64,000 nt of DNA from Jeotgalibacillus marinus (GCF_040801915.1 NZ_JBFMIA010000003.1:62001-126000); one strand, 5' to 3'; shown: positions 16,782 through 26,083, counted from the first letter of the stretch. The notes: generated by a model not told the origin, from the letters alone. Program-made: numbers and translations.

Positions 16782-17669
16782 TTAATGGTTTACTTGTTGA
16801 TTAAATCGTTCTACAATCTTGCGGAGAGAGGTTATTTCTTCTTTAAGTAAAGGCACGAGTGGTAATCGTAATCCGCCACATGAAACGCCTTTATCAGCCA
16901 ACGCAACCTTTACTGGTGCTGGGTTTGGCTGAGCAAAAAGAGCTCTTGTTAAAGGTAATAGCTGCTGATGCAATAATGCTGCTTCTTTAAAACGACCTTC
17001 TTTAAATGCAGCGATCATCTGTTGCATCTCGTTTCCTGCAATGTGAGAAGTTACAGAAACTATACCATGACCACCAATAGCAAGTAACGGCAAAGTCAGC
17101 CCGTCATCACCACTATAAACGAGGAAATCGTCACCAGTATTCGATAAAATATCTGTCATTTGATCCAAATTACCACTTGCTTCTTTAACTGCAACGATAT
17201 TATCGATTTGTGCCAAACGTTTGATTGTTGCTGGCATAATATTAACTGCTGATCGCCCAGGAATGTTGTAGATCATTATCGGCAAGTCGACAGCCTTTGC
17301 AATCGCTGCAAAATGCTGATACAAGCCTTCTTGATTTGGTTTGTTATAGTAAGGCGCAACGAGCATTAACGCATCTACACCTGCTGTTGCTGCTTTTTGT
17401 GACAAGTCAATCGAGCCTTGTGTATTGTTGCTACCTGTTCCTGCTATCACAGGAACACGGCCATTTACCACGTCCACCACGTGCTTGAATAGCGCAGTTT
17501 TCTCATCGATTGAAAGGGTTGGTGACTCACCAGTTGTACCTCCAACGACAAGAGAGTCTGTGCCATTTTCTAAAAGATAATTCACTAAATTTGTTGTTAA
17601 CTCAAAATCGATCGTCCCTTGGTCTGTAAATGGGGTAACCATCGCGGTTGAAACAAGTCCAAAATCCAT
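16782..17669 (-). CDS. dapA: 4-hydroxy-tetrahydrodipicolinate synthase
   Basis: Condenses pyruvate with aspartate semialdehyde, the first step specific to lysine, diaminopimelate and dipicolinate. The 295-residue TIM-barrel protein has the Schiff-base lysine K162 in VAVKEASG and the catalytic Tyr134 in IMIYNIPGRS, with GGTTGES near residues 43-49. The ATG at 17669 has CAGGAG eight bases upstream; a GTG at 17678 is too close to that site. It follows dapG by 5 bp in the asd-dapG-dapA unit. Confidence 0.96.
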   Translation of the reverse strand: MDFGLVSTAMVTPFTDQGTIDFELTTNLVNYLLENGTDSLVVGGTTGESPTLSIDEKTALFKHVVDVVNGRVPVIAGTGSNNTQGSIDLSQKAATAGVDALMLVAPYYNKPNQEGLYQHFAAIAKAVDLPIMIYNIPGRSAVNIMPATIKRLAQIDNIVAVKEASGNLDQMTDILSNTGDDFLVYSGDDGLTLPLLAIGGHGIVSVTSHIAGNEMQQMIAAFKEGRFKEAALLHQQLLPLTRALFAQPNPAPVKVALADKGVSCGGLRLPLVPLLKEEITSLRKIVERFNQQVNH

Positions 17670-17674
17670 GTTGT

Positions 17675-18883
17675 TCACTCCTGTTTGCTCAAAGTTAATG
17701 ATGGTGTCAAAATAAATTGTTCATGTAAGCGTTTTTGTGCTGCATCTGCATGTTGTTCATCCACAAGGACCCAAAACGTCATATGGCTATCTGCCGTTTG
17801 TAAAATCTGAATATTATGGCGAGTTAACGTTGTCACAATTGTCGAAGTAATTCCAGGCTTTCCTTTCATCCCTTCTCCGATCAATGCAATTTTTGCAACA
17901 TGGTCAATGATTTCCGGCTTAAAACCTTTTTTCTCTAAAATTGATTTCACGAATTTTACGGCATAACCTTCAATCGTGAACCTCACTTCATTAGGATGGA
18001 TGGAAATAAGATCAATACTGATTCCTTGCTCAGCTACAATTTGAAAAATACGATCGTAATCATGAGCTGATACGCGAACTTGAGCAAGGTCCTTAATTGC
18101 AGAAATCGATTGAATTGCACGTTTAGCATTATATTCTTTCTGTTGTCCAACCCACGTCCCAATGTTTCCAGCTAACGGCCCAATCCACAGTGGAATGCGA
18201 TAGCGTTTTGCCCATTCAACTGCATTTGGATGAATGACTTTTGCTCCTTGGTATGCTATATGGCACGCTTCATCGTAGGAAATAGAATGGAGGGTAGTTG
18301 GAGCATCCACTACGGTAGGATCACCACTCATGACCCCATCTACATCCGTATAAATGTAAATAGAGTCTGCTCCAACGCCACAAGCTAAAGCAGATGCCGT
18401 GGTGTCACTTCCACCACGACCAAGCGTAGTTAATTTACCATCTTGCCTTATCCCCTGAAAGCCTGTAACTACGACAACATCAACTTCTTTAAACGCGTCT
18501 ATAATTGGCTGTGCACTCACCTTTTTAATTGATGCTTGACGAAATTCATCATCCGTTAAAATTTGCGCTTCGCGTGCTGTCATCACTTGGCATGGAACCC
18601 CTTGACTAGCTAACTCGTGCGAAAACACAACAGCTGAAATAACTTCACCACAAGACAGCAATAACGATTGTTGCTCATCTGAAATAAGCATTTGTTGATT
18701 TGGATCAATCAATGAAAGCAGTGTATCCGTCGCATAAGGGTCGCCAAAACGCCCTTGCGCTGACACAACGACAATTGATTTACGACCATCATTGACTGCA
18801 TCTTTTACCCGTGTCACTGCTTTCTGTCTTAAATCATTCGTTGTAAGAGAGCTTCCACCAAACTTTTGAACAACGATGCTCAT
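17675..18883 (-). CDS. dapG: Aspartokinase I (diaminopimelate-sensitive type)
   Basis: Phosphorylates aspartate to enter the aspartate-family pathway. The 402-residue protein has the kinase motif KFGGSSL at residues 6-12, TLGRGGSDTTA in the substrate loop, and two C-terminal ACT regulatory domains (from about 265). The start at 18883 (MSIVVQKFGG) has GAGAGGAG; a longer frame to 18904 has no such site. Placed between asd and dapA, as in B. subtilis where DapG supplies diaminopimelate and dipicolinate. Feedback by diaminopimelate is inferred from orthology. Confidence 0.94.
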   Translation of the reverse strand: MSIVVQKFGGSSLTTNDLRQKAVTRVKDAVNDGRKSIVVVSAQGRFGDPYATDTLLSLIDPNQQMLISDEQQSLLLSCGEVISAVVFSHELASQGVPCQVMTAREAQILTDDEFRQASIKKVSAQPIIDAFKEVDVVVVTGFQGIRQDGKLTTLGRGGSDTTASALACGVGADSIYIYTDVDGVMSGDPTVVDAPTTLHSISYDEACHIAYQGAKVIHPNAVEWAKRYRIPLWIGPLAGNIGTWVGQQKEYNAKRAIQSISAIKDLAQVRVSAHDYDRIFQIVAEQGISIDLISIHPNEVRFTIEGYAVKFVKSILEKKGFKPEIIDHVAKIALIGEGMKGKPGITSTIVTTLTRHNIQILQTADSHMTFWVLVDEQHADAAQKRLHEQFILTPSLTLSKQE

Positions 18884-18918
18884 TACAGCACTCCTCTCTT
18901 TCATTCAGAGTGAGAAGA

Positions 18919-19956
18919 CTAGACGAGTTTCAGCTTAAGTAAACTTTCTGCAATTTGTACAGAATTCCATGCAGCACCTTTTAATAAATTATCTGATACG
19001 ATCCATAAATGAAACCCATTTGGCTCATCTAAATCTTGGCGTACACGACCAACAAAAACTTCTAGCTCACCAGCTGACGTACTTGGCATTGGGTAAATTT
19101 GCTCATGAGGAGAATCTTGTAAAACAACACCTGAAGCTGATTCTAATAGCTGGTGCATATCAGCCACGTTCTTTCCTTCTTCATCCACTTCAATATAAAC
19201 AGACTCTGAATGTCCCGTTTCCACTGGTAAGCGCACACATGTTGCCGACACTTTCAAAGAAGGCATATGCATGATTTTCTTTGTTTCATTGATCATTTTC
19301 ATTTCTTCAAACGTATATCCGTTTGAATCAAATACATCGATTTGAGGAACAACGTTGAATGCGATTGGAAAATGATGATCTGCACCCTTTACTGGAAGAA
19401 TTTTCGCTTCAGGTTTTTCACCATTTAAGATTGATTGTGATTGATTTTTCATTTCATCAATTGCATGAACTCCCGCTCCAGAAACAGCTTGGTAAGTCGA
19501 GACAACCACTTTCTTCAGTCCCATTGCTTGACGAATCGGTTCAAGCGCAACCACCATTTGGATCGTCGAACAGTTTGGATTGGCGATAATGCCTTTGTGG
19601 TCTTGAAGATCTAGCTCATTTACTTCAGGTACGACAAGAGGGACATTTGGATCCATACGAAACGCACTTGTATTATCAATCACGATAGCTCCATGCTCTA
19701 CAGCAGCAGGCGCCAATTCTTTCGATACACTTCCCCCTGCTGAGAATAAGGCAATATCTACCCCTTTAAATTTATCTGGTGTCGCTTCTTGAATCGTCAC
19801 CGATTGACCGTTATAGCGAAGTGATTGTCCTGCTGAACGTGCAGAGGATAAGAGCGTTAGTTTTTCAATAGGAAATTGACGTTGCTCCAAAATCGACAAC
19901 ATTTGTGTGCCGACTGCTCCAGTTGCTCCTACAATTGCTACATGATACTTTTTCAA
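18919..19956 (-). CDS. asd: Aspartate-semialdehyde dehydrogenase
   Basis: Reduces aspartyl phosphate to the semialdehyde used by DapA. The 345-residue protein begins with the NADP-binding motif VGATGAVG and has the catalytic Cys129 in NPNCSTIQM. The start codon is TTG at 19956 with AAGGGGAC upstream. It is the first gene of asd-dapG-dapA and lies just after spoVFB, separated by a promoter and a leader hairpin. Confidence 0.96.
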   Translation of the reverse strand: MKKYHVAIVGATGAVGTQMLSILEQRQFPIEKLTLLSSARSAGQSLRYNGQSVTIQEATPDKFKGVDIALFSAGGSVSKELAPAAVEHGAIVIDNTSAFRMDPNVPLVVPEVNELDLQDHKGIIANPNCSTIQMVVALEPIRQAMGLKKVVVSTYQAVSGAGVHAIDEMKNQSQSILNGEKPEAKILPVKGADHHFPIAFNVVPQIDVFDSNGYTFEEMKMINETKKIMHMPSLKVSATCVRLPVETGHSESVYIEVDEEGKNVADMHQLLESASGVVLQDSPHEQIYPMPSTSAGELEVFVGRVRQDLDEPNGFHLWIVSDNLLKGAAWNSVQIAESLLKLKLV

Positions 19957-19985
19957 GATAAGTCCCCTTCCCGCTTCTATCCATT

Positions 19986-20031
19986 GACGTATTACACAGA
20001 TAAAGCACTAGTGTGTGTTTTTTTATACGTC
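19986..20031 (-). promoter_or_regulatory. Leader hairpin of asd
   Basis: GACGTAT (19986-19992) and ATACGTC (20025-20031) form a perfect 7-bp outer stem, with an inner ACACA/TGTGT pairing. It covers most of the short asd leader. There is no T run on the minus strand, so this is not a standard terminator. Confidence 0.5.
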
Positions 20032-20033
20032 AC

Positions 20034-20063
20034 ATTGTATCATCTTTCTTCTTGATATCTCAA
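20034..20063 (-). promoter_or_regulatory. Sigma-A promoter for asd-dapG-dapA
   Basis: On the minus strand TTGAGA (20058-20063) and TACAAT (20034-20039) are 18 bp apart, each 5 of 6 matches. The -35 box contains the stop codon of spoVFB, so vegetative asd expression can be separate from sporulation-specific spoVF transcription. Confidence 0.65.
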
Positions 20064-20662
20064 TCTCTTTTACTTTGTATTTTTTCTTTTAACACTGGTT
20101 GAACCTGTCGACCTTGCAATGCAGCTAGAATCGTTTCAGGTATATGCTCCATATGTGCGACAAGCGAGTTTGGTTTATAGATCGGGTCGTCCTGGCCATA
20201 TGGTACAAAGTAAATGTTTTTAGTGGCCATAAGACACATCACATTTACTCCGTTTAATCCAAGACCATCGTTCGTTGAAATAGCGATGACAACGGGTTTG
20301 CTATTTCGTAGCGTCGCTTTTGCTGCCATCAAAACAGGCGAATCGGTTAGCGCATTAGCAAGTTTACTTAATGAATTTCCTGTTAAAGGAGCGATGACCA
20401 TACAGTCAAGCGGAATTTTCGGTCCAAGTGGCTCCGCATCCACGATTGTTCGGATACTTTTATTTTTTGTGACCTCTTCAATTCGCTGAATCCATTCTTC
20501 ACCCTCGCCAAATCGCGTGTTCGTTTGTTGCATTGTGAAGCTTACAACAGGTTGAACATCTGCTCCAAGCTCCACAAGCTTTTCAATTTCGGGAAAAACT
20601 TCATGATACGTACAGTGTGATCCAGTTAAGCCAAAACCTATGCGTTTTCCTTTAAAGGTCAT
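20060..20662 (-). CDS. spoVFB: Dipicolinate synthase subunit B
   Basis: The flavoprotein-like subunit (DpaB) of the enzyme that oxidises dihydrodipicolinate to dipicolinic acid in the mother cell late in sporulation. The 200-residue protein has an N-terminal flavoprotein-fold motif GFGLTGSHCTYHEVF and a later APLTGNSLSKLANAL loop. The ATG at 20662 has AGGAGGAC and overlaps the end of spoVFA by 11 bp, so the subunits are translationally coupled. Confidence 0.95.
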   Translation of the reverse strand: MTFKGKRIGFGLTGSHCTYHEVFPEIEKLVELGADVQPVVSFTMQQTNTRFGEGEEWIQRIEEVTKNKSIRTIVDAEPLGPKIPLDCMVIAPLTGNSLSKLANALTDSPVLMAAKATLRNSKPVVIAISTNDGLGLNGVNVMCLMATKNIYFVPYGQDDPIYKPNSLVAHMEHIPETILAALQGRQVQPVLKEKIQSKRD

Positions 20663-21569
20663 GATCGTCCTCCTGATGTCCGTTTTTTTCGCGGTCGTTC
20701 ATGCGCTTTATAATACTAGATGCTAAAATTAGACCTGCTGTTTTTGGTGCAATTAATCCTGGTAAGCTTGGTGCGTCGATATAGCGGAAACCAAGTAAAT
20801 CCGCCTTTTGTTGATCAATCGCTTTTGGTCCAGAAGCCAGTTCAATTATTAAACAGTTGCGCGACATGCTGTTTATGACGTCCTGTGGGAAAACTTTCTC
20901 TGAGGGAATCGTGTTAATCCACGCATCACAATGAGGAAGACGATCACCCAGATTTCGCAAATCAAGTGGTTTCATACCCATCTCTACTATGCGTGCCTTT
21001 TCACTACTGCTTGCCGTTCCACAAATAACATTCGCTCCAAGTGCTTTTAAGGTTCGTGCAACCGTCATTCCCACCCGACCAAAACCTGTGACAAGCATAG
21101 TAGCTCCATGAATTGTATGATCGGTATGTTGCAAAAGTAGCCATAGCACACCTTCAGCTGTCGGGATTGAATTCTGAATCGCAATCTCATCTTTATCCAA
21201 TAAATAAATAACTTTTCTCTGCAAACTTTCCAGCCAAGTTGTTTTAATACCTGAAAATAACAAACATGATTCAGGAAGCTCGATCAAACGATCTCGATTG
21301 AGCGTCACAGATTTACTTGAAAACGAAGAGCGGACAGCACCTTCTTCCCCTACTCCACTTACGGGGAAAACAATGGCATCCAGCTCTTCATACGGTACTT
21401 CATCACAGTCTAGTTTCGTAAACCCTGGCTCTGTCATTGCTAACTGATCAAAGCCAACTAAATAAACATTCGCTCCACACAGCTGGCAGTGATGAGCGAT
21501 TTCTTTCTGCCTTGCATCTCCTCCAACAATGGCTATGTCGTAGCCATTTAAGCTTGACGTTTCTCTCAT
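20652..21569 (-). CDS. spoVFA: Dipicolinate synthase subunit A
   Basis: The NAD(P)-binding subunit (DpaA) of dipicolinate synthase. The 305-residue protein begins with AIVGGDARQKE, typical of DpaA, and holds a Rossmann motif VTGFGRVGMTVAR near residue 160. It forms the enzyme with SpoVFB; the dipicolinate made loads the spore core with calcium. The ribosome site before the ATG at 21569 is weak. In B. subtilis spoVF is transcribed by sigma-K; I did not find a convincing sigma-K site here. Confidence 0.94.
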   Translation of the reverse strand: MRETSSLNGYDIAIVGGDARQKEIAHHCQLCGANVYLVGFDQLAMTEPGFTKLDCDEVPYEELDAIVFPVSGVGEEGAVRSSFSSKSVTLNRDRLIELPESCLLFSGIKTTWLESLQRKVIYLLDKDEIAIQNSIPTAEGVLWLLLQHTDHTIHGATMLVTGFGRVGMTVARTLKALGANVICGTASSSEKARIVEMGMKPLDLRNLGDRLPHCDAWINTIPSEKVFPQDVINSMSRNCLIIELASGPKAIDQQKADLLGFRYIDAPSLPGLIAPKTAGLILASSIIKRMNDREKNGHQEDDHDL

Positions 21570-21584
21570 CTAAGCTCACTCATT

Positions 21585-21881
21585 TCACTGGTCTTCGTTC
21601 TGTCCTATTGTATGTAGGATCGGCTCCTTCTGTGACGACGGTTGGTCATCGTCCTGATCAATTAAAATCATTTCGTCACCAATCGTACGAATTGACCGCC
21701 ATGGAATCGCAAGTTCTTTTTGATTTTTTTGAAATGATGGCCATCGACCAAGAGGCACAAGAACCGCTTCAACTGCTCCTGTTTCAGGATTAAACTCAAC
21801 ATCCGTCTCCCCTAAAACTCCCATTCTTTCCGCACGCTGAATGTGAATAATTTCTTTTCCACTCAATTCACTTAGTTTCAT
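21585..21881 (-). CDS. ymxH: PRC-barrel protein, YlmC/YmxH family
   Basis: A 98-residue soluble protein with a single PRC-barrel domain (about residues 1-75; MKLSELSGKEIIHI and GVLGETDVEF are typical). Sporulating Firmicutes carry several of these small proteins, with no clear biochemical role known. Position between mlpA and spoVFA is as in B. subtilis. The acidic, polar tail after residue 76 is a little longer than in the B. subtilis protein. Confidence 0.87.
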   Translation of the reverse strand: MKLSELSGKEIIHIQRAERMGVLGETDVEFNPETGAVEAVLVPLGRWPSFQKNQKELAIPWRSIRTIGDEMILIDQDDDQPSSQKEPILHTIGQNEDQ

Positions 21882-21909
21882 TTCACTTCACTCTCCTTTG
21901 TTCATTATA

Positions 21910-21941
21910 TGAAAAAAAGCCCGCATAATGAGTGCGGGCTT
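21910..21941 (-). terminator. Terminator after mlpA
   Basis: AGCCCGCA and TGCGGGCT form a perfect 8-bp stem, followed on the minus strand by seven T. It lies about 28 bp past the mlpA stop. Confidence 0.88.
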
Positions 21942-21969
21942 AAGGCTTTTCTGGATACTTCATAAGCAG

Positions 21970-23211
21970 TTATGCAAATGATTTAGGCTTCATTTCATTC
22001 GGGGAAATAAGTGATACAGCGAAATCATCCGTTAACACTCGTTCCGCTACGGCTTTAACCGATTTTTGGGTAACTGAGTCAATTCGATCAATCACTTCAT
22101 CCATTGTACGATGGCTCTTTAGCATGAGTTCATTTTTCCCGTTGCGGCTCATGCGTGCATTGGTACTTTCTAAGCCGAGCATTAAGTTTCCTTTGAGCTG
22201 CTCTTTAGCAAAAAGTAATTCTTTAGTAGACATCCCCTCTTGTTTAAATGTAGAAAGGGTCGCTTGAATTGTTTCATATAAAGAATCTAGTTGTTCCGCA
22301 CCCGTTCCCGCGTATACAGTCAACATTCCGCTATCACGATGCGCAGAATGATACGAGAATACTGAATACGCAAGTCCTCGTTCTTCACGCACTTCTTGGA
22401 ATAACCTTGATGACATACTCCCACCAAGGACATTGTTCATGACAATTAAGCTATAACTATCTTCATGACCGATAGGTAAACCATCAAAGCCGATACATAG
22501 ATGAGCCTGTTCTGTTTCTTTTTTCTTCATCTTCTGACGATTGTGGAACATAGGTGGTTCAATAGAATACTCTTTCGCTTCGCTGCTGGTATAGCTTCCG
22601 AAAAGCGCTTCCACTTCTTTGATAAACGACTCATCCACATTTCCCGCTATCGATACAACAATTTGATCTGGCGAATACATCTCGTACACATAGTTTTTTA
22701 ACGCATCTTGGTCAAATGAACGAATGGTTTCTTCTGTTCCAATAATCGGATAACCTAATGCATGGGAGCCATACACAGCTTCACCTAAAAGATCGTGAAC
22801 GATGTCATCTGGCGTATCCTCGTACATTTTAATTTCTTCTAACACAACATTCTTTTCTTTTTCAAGTTCTGTTGGGTCAAATGTTGAGTTAAAAAACATG
22901 TCTCCTAGTACATTTAATGCATGTAAGGCGTGGTTATCCATAACTTTTGCGTAGTAACACGTGTATTCTTTTGATGTAAAAGCATTTACTTGGCCGCCTA
23001 TGCTATCAAATGCTTCCGCGATCTCACGTGCTGATCTATCTTTTGTTCCTTTAAAAAGCATATGTTCTAAGAAATGCGAAATCCCATTGTTCTCTTTTTT
23101 CTCATAACGAGAACCTGCTCCAATCCAAACTCCAATCGCGACAGAACGAACAGTAGGAATTGGTTCTAACACAATACGTAATCCATTTTGGCAAGTATGA
23201 CGATTAATCAT
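21970..23211 (-). CDS. mlpA: M16 family zinc peptidase MlpA/YmxG
   Basis: A 413-residue member of the mitochondrial-processing-peptidase-like M16B family. The inverted zinc motif HFLEH (H46, E49, H50) and a downstream E126 in EEIKMY are intact, so it should be active. The start has AAGGAGAT. In B. subtilis the gene lies downstream of pnpA and ylxY and its product has been linked to control of protease levels; ylxY is absent here, so mlpA follows pnpA directly. Confidence 0.92.
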   Translation of the reverse strand: MINRHTCQNGLRIVLEPIPTVRSVAIGVWIGAGSRYEKKENNGISHFLEHMLFKGTKDRSAREIAEAFDSIGGQVNAFTSKEYTCYYAKVMDNHALHALNVLGDMFFNSTFDPTELEKEKNVVLEEIKMYEDTPDDIVHDLLGEAVYGSHALGYPIIGTEETIRSFDQDALKNYVYEMYSPDQIVVSIAGNVDESFIKEVEALFGSYTSSEAKEYSIEPPMFHNRQKMKKKETEQAHLCIGFDGLPIGHEDSYSLIVMNNVLGGSMSSRLFQEVREERGLAYSVFSYHSAHRDSGMLTVYAGTGAEQLDSLYETIQATLSTFKQEGMSTKELLFAKEQLKGNLMLGLESTNARMSRNGKNELMLKSHRTMDEVIDRIDSVTQKSVKAVAERVLTDDFAVSLISPNEMKPKSFA

Positions 23212-23360
23212 TAAAACATCTCCTTAAAAATTAAGCGTAGGTATACTAATCCCCCTACAACAACAAACTACCTTTCATTTTACTACTTTTGTCCATATAT
23301 TTCATGTATTTTGGTTTATTTCATACTATCACTGTCTGAATATCAACCGTTTTAATACCA

Positions 23361-23395
23361 CAAAAAATACCGACTAAAGAATTTTTTTAGTCGGT
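23361..23395 (-). terminator. Terminator after pnpA
   Basis: A perfect 10-bp stem, ACCGACTAAA (23369-23378) with TTTAGTCGGT (23386-23395), followed on the minus strand by ATTTTTT. It starts about 10 bp past the pnpA stop. Confidence 0.85.
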
Positions 23396-23405
23396 TTTCT
23401 ATTAC

Positions 23406-25520
23406 TTACTTAGATTGTTCTTCTTTTTCACGTTTTTCACGAATAACCGCTTTACGTGATAGGTTCACACGGCCTTGGTTATCAATTTCAGTCACTTTCA
23501 CTTCAATTTCATCGCCAAGTTTCAGGATATCTTCAACCTTGTTTGTGCGCTCTTCTTGAAGCTCAGAAATGTGTACAAGACCATCTTTTCCGCTGAAAAT
23601 TTCAACAAACGCGCCGAATTTTTCAATGCGTTTTACTTTTCCAAGATAAACTTGTCCAACAACGGCTTCACGCACCATGCTTTCAATAATTTCTTTTGCT
23701 TTTGCATTCATTTTAGAATCAGTTGAAGCAATGAATACTGTACCGTCTTGCTCGATGTCAATTTTAACACCTGTTTCTTCAATGATTTTGTTAATATGCT
23801 TACCGCTTGGTCCAATAACGTCACGAATTTTATCTGGATTGATTTTCAGTTGGATGATCTTCGGTGCATAATCAGAAAGCTCCGTACGAGGCTCTTTGAT
23901 TGTGGCAATCATCGATTCTAAAATATGCAGTCTTCCCGCTTTTGCTTGGAGAAGTGCTTCTTCTAAAATCTTGTGCGTTAAGCCATCGATTTTAATATCC
24001 ATTTGAAGAGCAGTTACTCCTTTAGCCGTACCCGCAACTTTAAAGTCCATGTCTCCAAGGTGATCTTCCATTCCTTGAATGTCAGTTAAAATTGTGTAAT
24101 CTTCACCCGATTTAACAAGACCCATCGCAATACCAGCAACTGGCGCTTTCAATGGAACGCCCGCATCCATCATCGCAAGTGTACTCGCACAAATACTTGC
24201 TTGAGAGGTAGAACCATTTGATTCTAGCACTTCAGATACAAGGCGGATCGTATACGGGAAGTCTTGTTCATCAGGTAATACTTTTTCAAGTGCCCGTTCA
24301 CCTAGCGCACCATGACCAATCTCACGGCGACCTGGTCCACGAATTGGGCCGGTTTCTCCAACACTAAACAATGGAAAGTTGTAGTGGTGCATGAATCGCT
24401 TTGATTCTTCCACACCAAGTCCATCAATAATTTGCACGTCACCAAGAGCACCAAGCGTTGCAATACTTAAGGCTTGAGTTTGTCCACGTGTAAATAAACC
24501 AGATCCGTGCGTTCTTGGTAACATTCCTACTTCAGAAGATAATGGACGGATTTCATCTGGCTTACGTCCATCCGGGCGAATTTTATCTTGCGTAATTTGA
24601 CGGCGAACTTCTTCTTTCACCATTTTATCAAGCGCTTTTTTAACTTCTTTGATCGTTGCGTCATCCGCTTCTTCTTCATAAACAGCTAACACATCTTGTT
24701 TCACAGTAGAAATCGCTTCTTCACGCGCATGCTTTTCTTGTGTTTGAACAGCTGAATTTAGCTTATCTCCTGAAAGATCAGACACTCGAGATGCAACATC
24801 TTTATCTAGTTCACTTAACTTAATATCTCGCTTTTCTTTACCGGTTGCAGCCACAATTTCTTCTTGGAACTGGATCAATCGTTTAATTTCTTCATGACCA
24901 AACATAATCGCTTCTAACATCGTTTCTTCCGGCACTTCAAAAGCACCCGCTTCTACCATGTTGATTCCGTCTTTTGTCCCAGCTACGATTAGCTCCATTT
25001 GACTGTTGTTTTGTTGTTCAATCGTAGGGTTAATAATAAATTTATCATCAACAAGACCTACCATTACACCTGCAATCGGACCACCGAATGGAATATCTGA
25101 TACAGATAAAGCAAGAGAAGAGCCCAACATTGCAGCCATTTCAGATGAACAGTTTTGTTCTACACTCATGACCATGCTCATGATTTGAACATCATTACGG
25201 AAGCCATCTGGGAAAAGAGGACGGATAGGACGGTCAATTAGACGGCTTGTTAAAACAGCACGTTCACTTGGACGACCTTCACGCTTAATAAACCCTCCAG
25301 GGATTTTCCCCACTGAGTACATGCGCTCTTCGTAATTTACCGTTAAAGGAAAGAAATCAAGCGGTTTTGGTTCTTTTGATCCTACTGCTGTGCTTAAGAC
25401 AACTGTATCGCCATAGCGAATAAGTGCAGCTCCACTTGCTTGTTTAGCTAATTGACCAACTTCTACCGTTAATGTATGGCCAGCCCAATCCATGGAGAAT
25501 ATCTGTTTTTCTTGATCCAT
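23406..25520 (-). CDS. pnpA: Polyribonucleotide nucleotidyltransferase (PNPase)
   Basis: A 704-residue 3'-5' phosphorolytic exoribonuclease, a main RNA-decay enzyme and a degradosome component. Two RNase PH domains (about 10-230 and 310-540) flank a helical linker; a KH domain (about 555-615, IGPSGKHINKI) and an S1 domain (about 622-692) follow at the C-terminus. The FTRGQTQ and GRREIGHGALGERAL segments belong to the active core. The start has GAAAGGGG. It lies between rpsO and mlpA. Confidence 0.97.
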   Translation of the reverse strand: MDQEKQIFSMDWAGHTLTVEVGQLAKQASGAALIRYGDTVVLSTAVGSKEPKPLDFFPLTVNYEERMYSVGKIPGGFIKREGRPSERAVLTSRLIDRPIRPLFPDGFRNDVQIMSMVMSVEQNCSSEMAAMLGSSLALSVSDIPFGGPIAGVMVGLVDDKFIINPTIEQQNNSQMELIVAGTKDGINMVEAGAFEVPEETMLEAIMFGHEEIKRLIQFQEEIVAATGKEKRDIKLSELDKDVASRVSDLSGDKLNSAVQTQEKHAREEAISTVKQDVLAVYEEEADDATIKEVKKALDKMVKEEVRRQITQDKIRPDGRKPDEIRPLSSEVGMLPRTHGSGLFTRGQTQALSIATLGALGDVQIIDGLGVEESKRFMHHYNFPLFSVGETGPIRGPGRREIGHGALGERALEKVLPDEQDFPYTIRLVSEVLESNGSTSQASICASTLAMMDAGVPLKAPVAGIAMGLVKSGEDYTILTDIQGMEDHLGDMDFKVAGTAKGVTALQMDIKIDGLTHKILEEALLQAKAGRLHILESMIATIKEPRTELSDYAPKIIQLKINPDKIRDVIGPSGKHINKIIEETGVKIDIEQDGTVFIASTDSKMNAKAKEIIESMVREAVVGQVYLGKVKRIEKFGAFVEIFSGKDGLVHISELQEERTNKVEDILKLGDEIEVKVTEIDNQGRVNLSRKAVIREKREKEEQSK

Positions 25521-25584
25521 AATAAAACCCCTTTCTTCTTTTCACATTGAAGATACCTGAGCATTCGTTCCTACTCAAACTCTT

Positions 25585-25615
25585 TTTATACTAATGCACG
25601 TAGTGTGCTTAACAA
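25585..25615 (-). promoter_or_regulatory. Possible promoter for pnpA
   Basis: TTGTTA (25610-25615) and TATAAA (25585-25590) on the minus strand are 19 bp apart, longer than ideal, about 65 bp before the pnpA start. Weak evidence. Confidence 0.3.
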
Positions 25616-25695
25616 CTATGTAATGTATACAAAAATACAGGCTGCTTGCCGCACAAAAGGGATGTCAAACCCAACTCGCAGCATTTTTTTGCTAA

Positions 25696-25723
25696 TAAAA
25701 AAGCGGGACAAGTCCCGCTTTTC
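25696..25723 (-). terminator. Terminator after rpsO
   Basis: Perfect 9-bp stem AAGCGGGAC/GTCCCGCTT with a 2-base loop in the perfect form, followed on the minus strand by TTTTT. It lies 12 bp past the rpsO stop. Confidence 0.88.
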
Positions 25724-25734
25724 GACAGTCATTA

Positions 25735-26004
25735 TTAACGGCGCAAGCCAAGTTTGTTGATTAGTTCACGGTAACGAGCAACCTCATTAGTACGTAAATA
25801 AGTCAACAAGTTACGACGACGACCTACCATTTTAAGAAGTCCACGACGTGAGTGGTGATCTTTCTTGTGAGTGCGTAGGTGTTCGTTTAGGTTGTTGATC
25901 TCTTCAGTAAGGATAGCAATTTGTACATCAGCAGAACCAGTGTCCCCTTCGTGTGTACGGTATTCTTGAATTAGTTCGTTCTTGCGTTCTTGAGTAATAG
26001 CCAT
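25735..26004 (-). CDS. rpsO: 30S ribosomal protein S15
   Basis: An 89-residue protein, exactly the usual S15 length, beginning MAITQERKNELI, with the conserved LTEEINNLNEHLRTHKKDHHSRRGLL. It binds the three-way junction of 16S rRNA. The ATG at 26004 has ACAGGAGG; a longer in-frame extension to 26094 is leader RNA and not coding. The gene has its own promoter and terminator and a leader with an imperfect direct repeat. Confidence 0.97.
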   Translation of the reverse strand: MAITQERKNELIQEYRTHEGDTGSADVQIAILTEEINNLNEHLRTHKKDHHSRRGLLKMVGRRRNLLTYLRTNEVARYRELINKLGLRR

Positions 26005-26037
26005 TTGTAAAACCTCCTGTAAAATAGTTTTTATTCG

Positions 26038-26083
26038 CCAATTACCGAGCAATCGTTGGAGTATTCGAATTGCCAAGCAACGG
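26038..26083 (-). promoter_or_regulatory. rpsO leader with imperfect direct repeat
   Basis: Two 18-base segments (26038-26055 and 26066-26083) share 13 positions, with a 28-base period, in the untranslated leader of rpsO. S15 autoregulates its own message in several bacteria by binding the leader; whether this repeat takes part is a guess. Confidence 0.4.

Noticed and set aside
21898..21914. CATATAAT upstream of ymxH as a sporulation (sigma-E or sigma-K) -10 box
   Set aside because: It lies in the tail of the mlpA terminator and no matching -35 at proper spacing was found.
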